This document shows positions 63,183 through 64,000 of a stretch of DNA of 64,000 nt, piece after piece. Under the pieces are notes generated by a model that saw only the letters and a program-made list of their open reading frames with translations, was not told the origin of the DNA and searched no databases. The position numbers were made by a program, and so were the translations under genes. Position 1 is the stretch's first letter, and each line of letters begins with the position of its first letter. This DNA comes from Flavobacterium hiemivividum (GTDB lineage Bacteria > Bacteroidota > Bacteroidia > Flavobacteriales > Flavobacteriaceae): positions 62,001 to 126,000 of the forward strand of contig NZ_SMFO01000006.1 of assembly GCF_004349145.1 (NCBI RefSeq), written 5' to 3'.

Positions 63183-64000
63183 ATGATCACATCACAAATA
63201 CTACATGAGGCTCTAAAAGAAAATTTTGGTTTTGAGAAATTCAGACCCAATCAGGAGAACATTATAAATACTATTTTATCTGGTCATGATACCTTGGCAA
63301 TTATGCCTACCGGAGGAGGAAAATCTATTTGTTTTCAATTACCAGCACTTTTATTTCCCGGAATCACCATCGTAATTTCGCCATTGATCGCCTTAATGAA
63401 AGACCAAGTGGACAGTCTAAAAGCAAACGGAATTGAAGCCTGTTTTATCAACAGCAGTCAATCTAGCGAAGAGCAGCAGCTACACATTCAAAACCTGAAA
63501 GACAATAAAGTCAAAATGGTTTATGTAGCTCCCGAAAGCTTATCTTATTTAGAAAATGCATTTAGCCAAATCACCATAAGCCTTATAGCAATTGATGAAG
63601 CGCATTGTATTTCTTCCTGGGGACATGATTTTAGACCTGCTTATACGAACTTAGGATATTTAAAAAACCGCTTCCCCTCTACTCCTGTTTTAGCTTTGAC
63701 TGCAACCGCAGATAAGGCAACACGTAAAGACATAAGCAAGCAATTAAATTTAATAAATCCTAAGTCGTTTATTTCTTCTTTTGATCGAAAAAATCTTAGT
63801 TTAGAAGTTCGTCCTGCATTAGACAGAGTCAAGCAAATAATTGATTTCATAAGCGATAAACCTACTGAGTCTGGGATAATCTATTGTTTAAGTAGGAAGA
63901 CTACCGAAGAACTTGCAGCTAAACTTAAAAAAGCGGGCGTAAACGCAAAAGCGTATCATGCCGGTTTAGACACTGCGGTGCGATCACAAACGCAGGATGA
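63183..64000 (+). CDS. recQ: ATP-dependent DNA helicase RecQ (partial, 3' end beyond window)
   Basis: The first 272 codons are open to the right edge. FRPNQENIINTIL is motif 0, MPTGGGKSICFQLPAL Walker A, VISPLIALMKDQV motif Ia, IDEAHCISSWGHDFRPAY the DEAH motif II with the RecQ aromatic loop, and ALTATA motif III. GIIYCLSRKTTEELA starts the second RecA domain. Start is ATG 63183, 68 bp after a terminator. Zinc-binding and HRDC domains are outside the window. Confidence 0.95.
   Translation, partial: MITSQILHEALKENFGFEKFRPNQENIINTILSGHDTLAIMPTGGGKSICFQLPALLFPGITIVISPLIALMKDQVDSLKANGIEACFINSSQSSEEQQLHIQNLKDNKVKMVYVAPESLSYLENAFSQITISLIAIDEAHCISSWGHDFRPAYTNLGYLKNRFPSTPVLALTATADKATRKDISKQLNLINPKSFISSFDRKNLSLEVRPALDRVKQIIDFISDKPTESGIIYCLSRKTTEELAAKLKKAGVNAKAYHAGLDTAVRSQTQD

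Overview
The window comes from an AT-rich Bacteroidota chromosome, most likely Flavobacterium or a close relative. The evidence is a SusC/SusD pair, FecI/FecR/TonB-receptor signalling, flavobacterial promoters (TTG, about 19 nt, TAnnTTTG), a class II ketol-acid reductoisomerase, a fused E1 alpha/beta dehydrogenase, and very weak Shine-Dalgarno sequences. No insertion sequence, prophage, CRISPR array or rRNA was seen. One tRNA (Val, anticodon TAC) is present. The two window ends cut a histidine kinase (left) and RecQ (right).

Layout. 1-1 kb: LytS/LytTR two-component tail. 1.2-6.3 kb: minus-strand SusC/SusD pair flanked by two diverged copies of a double-hairpin module. 6.9-12.5 kb: SIMPL protein, rhomboid protease, lipid A-type acyltransferase, SelO AMPylase, PLP enzyme. 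12.7-19.6 kb: outer-membrane barrel, lipoprotein metalloprotease, repeat-containing lipoprotein, then an ECF sigma / FecR / TonB-receptor locus. A two-block promoter-like element (GTAGGGTAAA-N11-TTGTCTTA) occurs both before fecR and before the divergent lipoprotein gene, so these form one predicted regulon.

19.8-29.9 kb: a cNMP/CBS/DUF294 protein and a DnaQ-like exonuclease with altered catalytic residues. Next, a seven-gene minus-strand cluster (FAD oxidoreductase, methyltransferase, type III polyketide synthase, FabZ-like dehydratase, ketosynthase, ACP, PPTase) is predicted to make a modified phenolic or pyrone lipid. Then comes acs.

30-38.5 kb: branched-chain amino acid genes leuA-leuB and ilvD-ilvB-ilvN-ilvC on the minus strand. 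Upstream of ilvD is a promoter, a 20-codon leader ORF rich in Ile and Val codons, and a terminator hairpin: a classical attenuator. LeuA lacks the C-terminal regulatory domain, and leuCD are absent from the locus.

38.6-55.3 kb: mixed metabolic genes (DUF885 lipoprotein, fused E1 dehydrogenase, 2OG-Fe oxygenase, SUI1 factor, nucleoside phosphorylase, AraC regulator with divergent CoA-transferase, cytosolic binding protein, transglutaminase-like membrane protein, luciferase-like oxidoreductase, acyl-CoA oxidase-like enzyme). 55.4-64 kb: tRNA-Val, ABC exporter, proline dehydrogenase, AroB, arginine decarboxylase, deoxyhypusine synthase homologue, an acidic-tailed protein, and the start of recQ.

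The most notable signals are the Ile/Val attenuator, the paired ECF promoter element that ties a lipoprotein to the sigma/FecR/receptor system, and the type III PKS cluster with its own ACP, ketosynthase and PPTase. All functions are inferred from sequence motifs read by eye; no database search was run.
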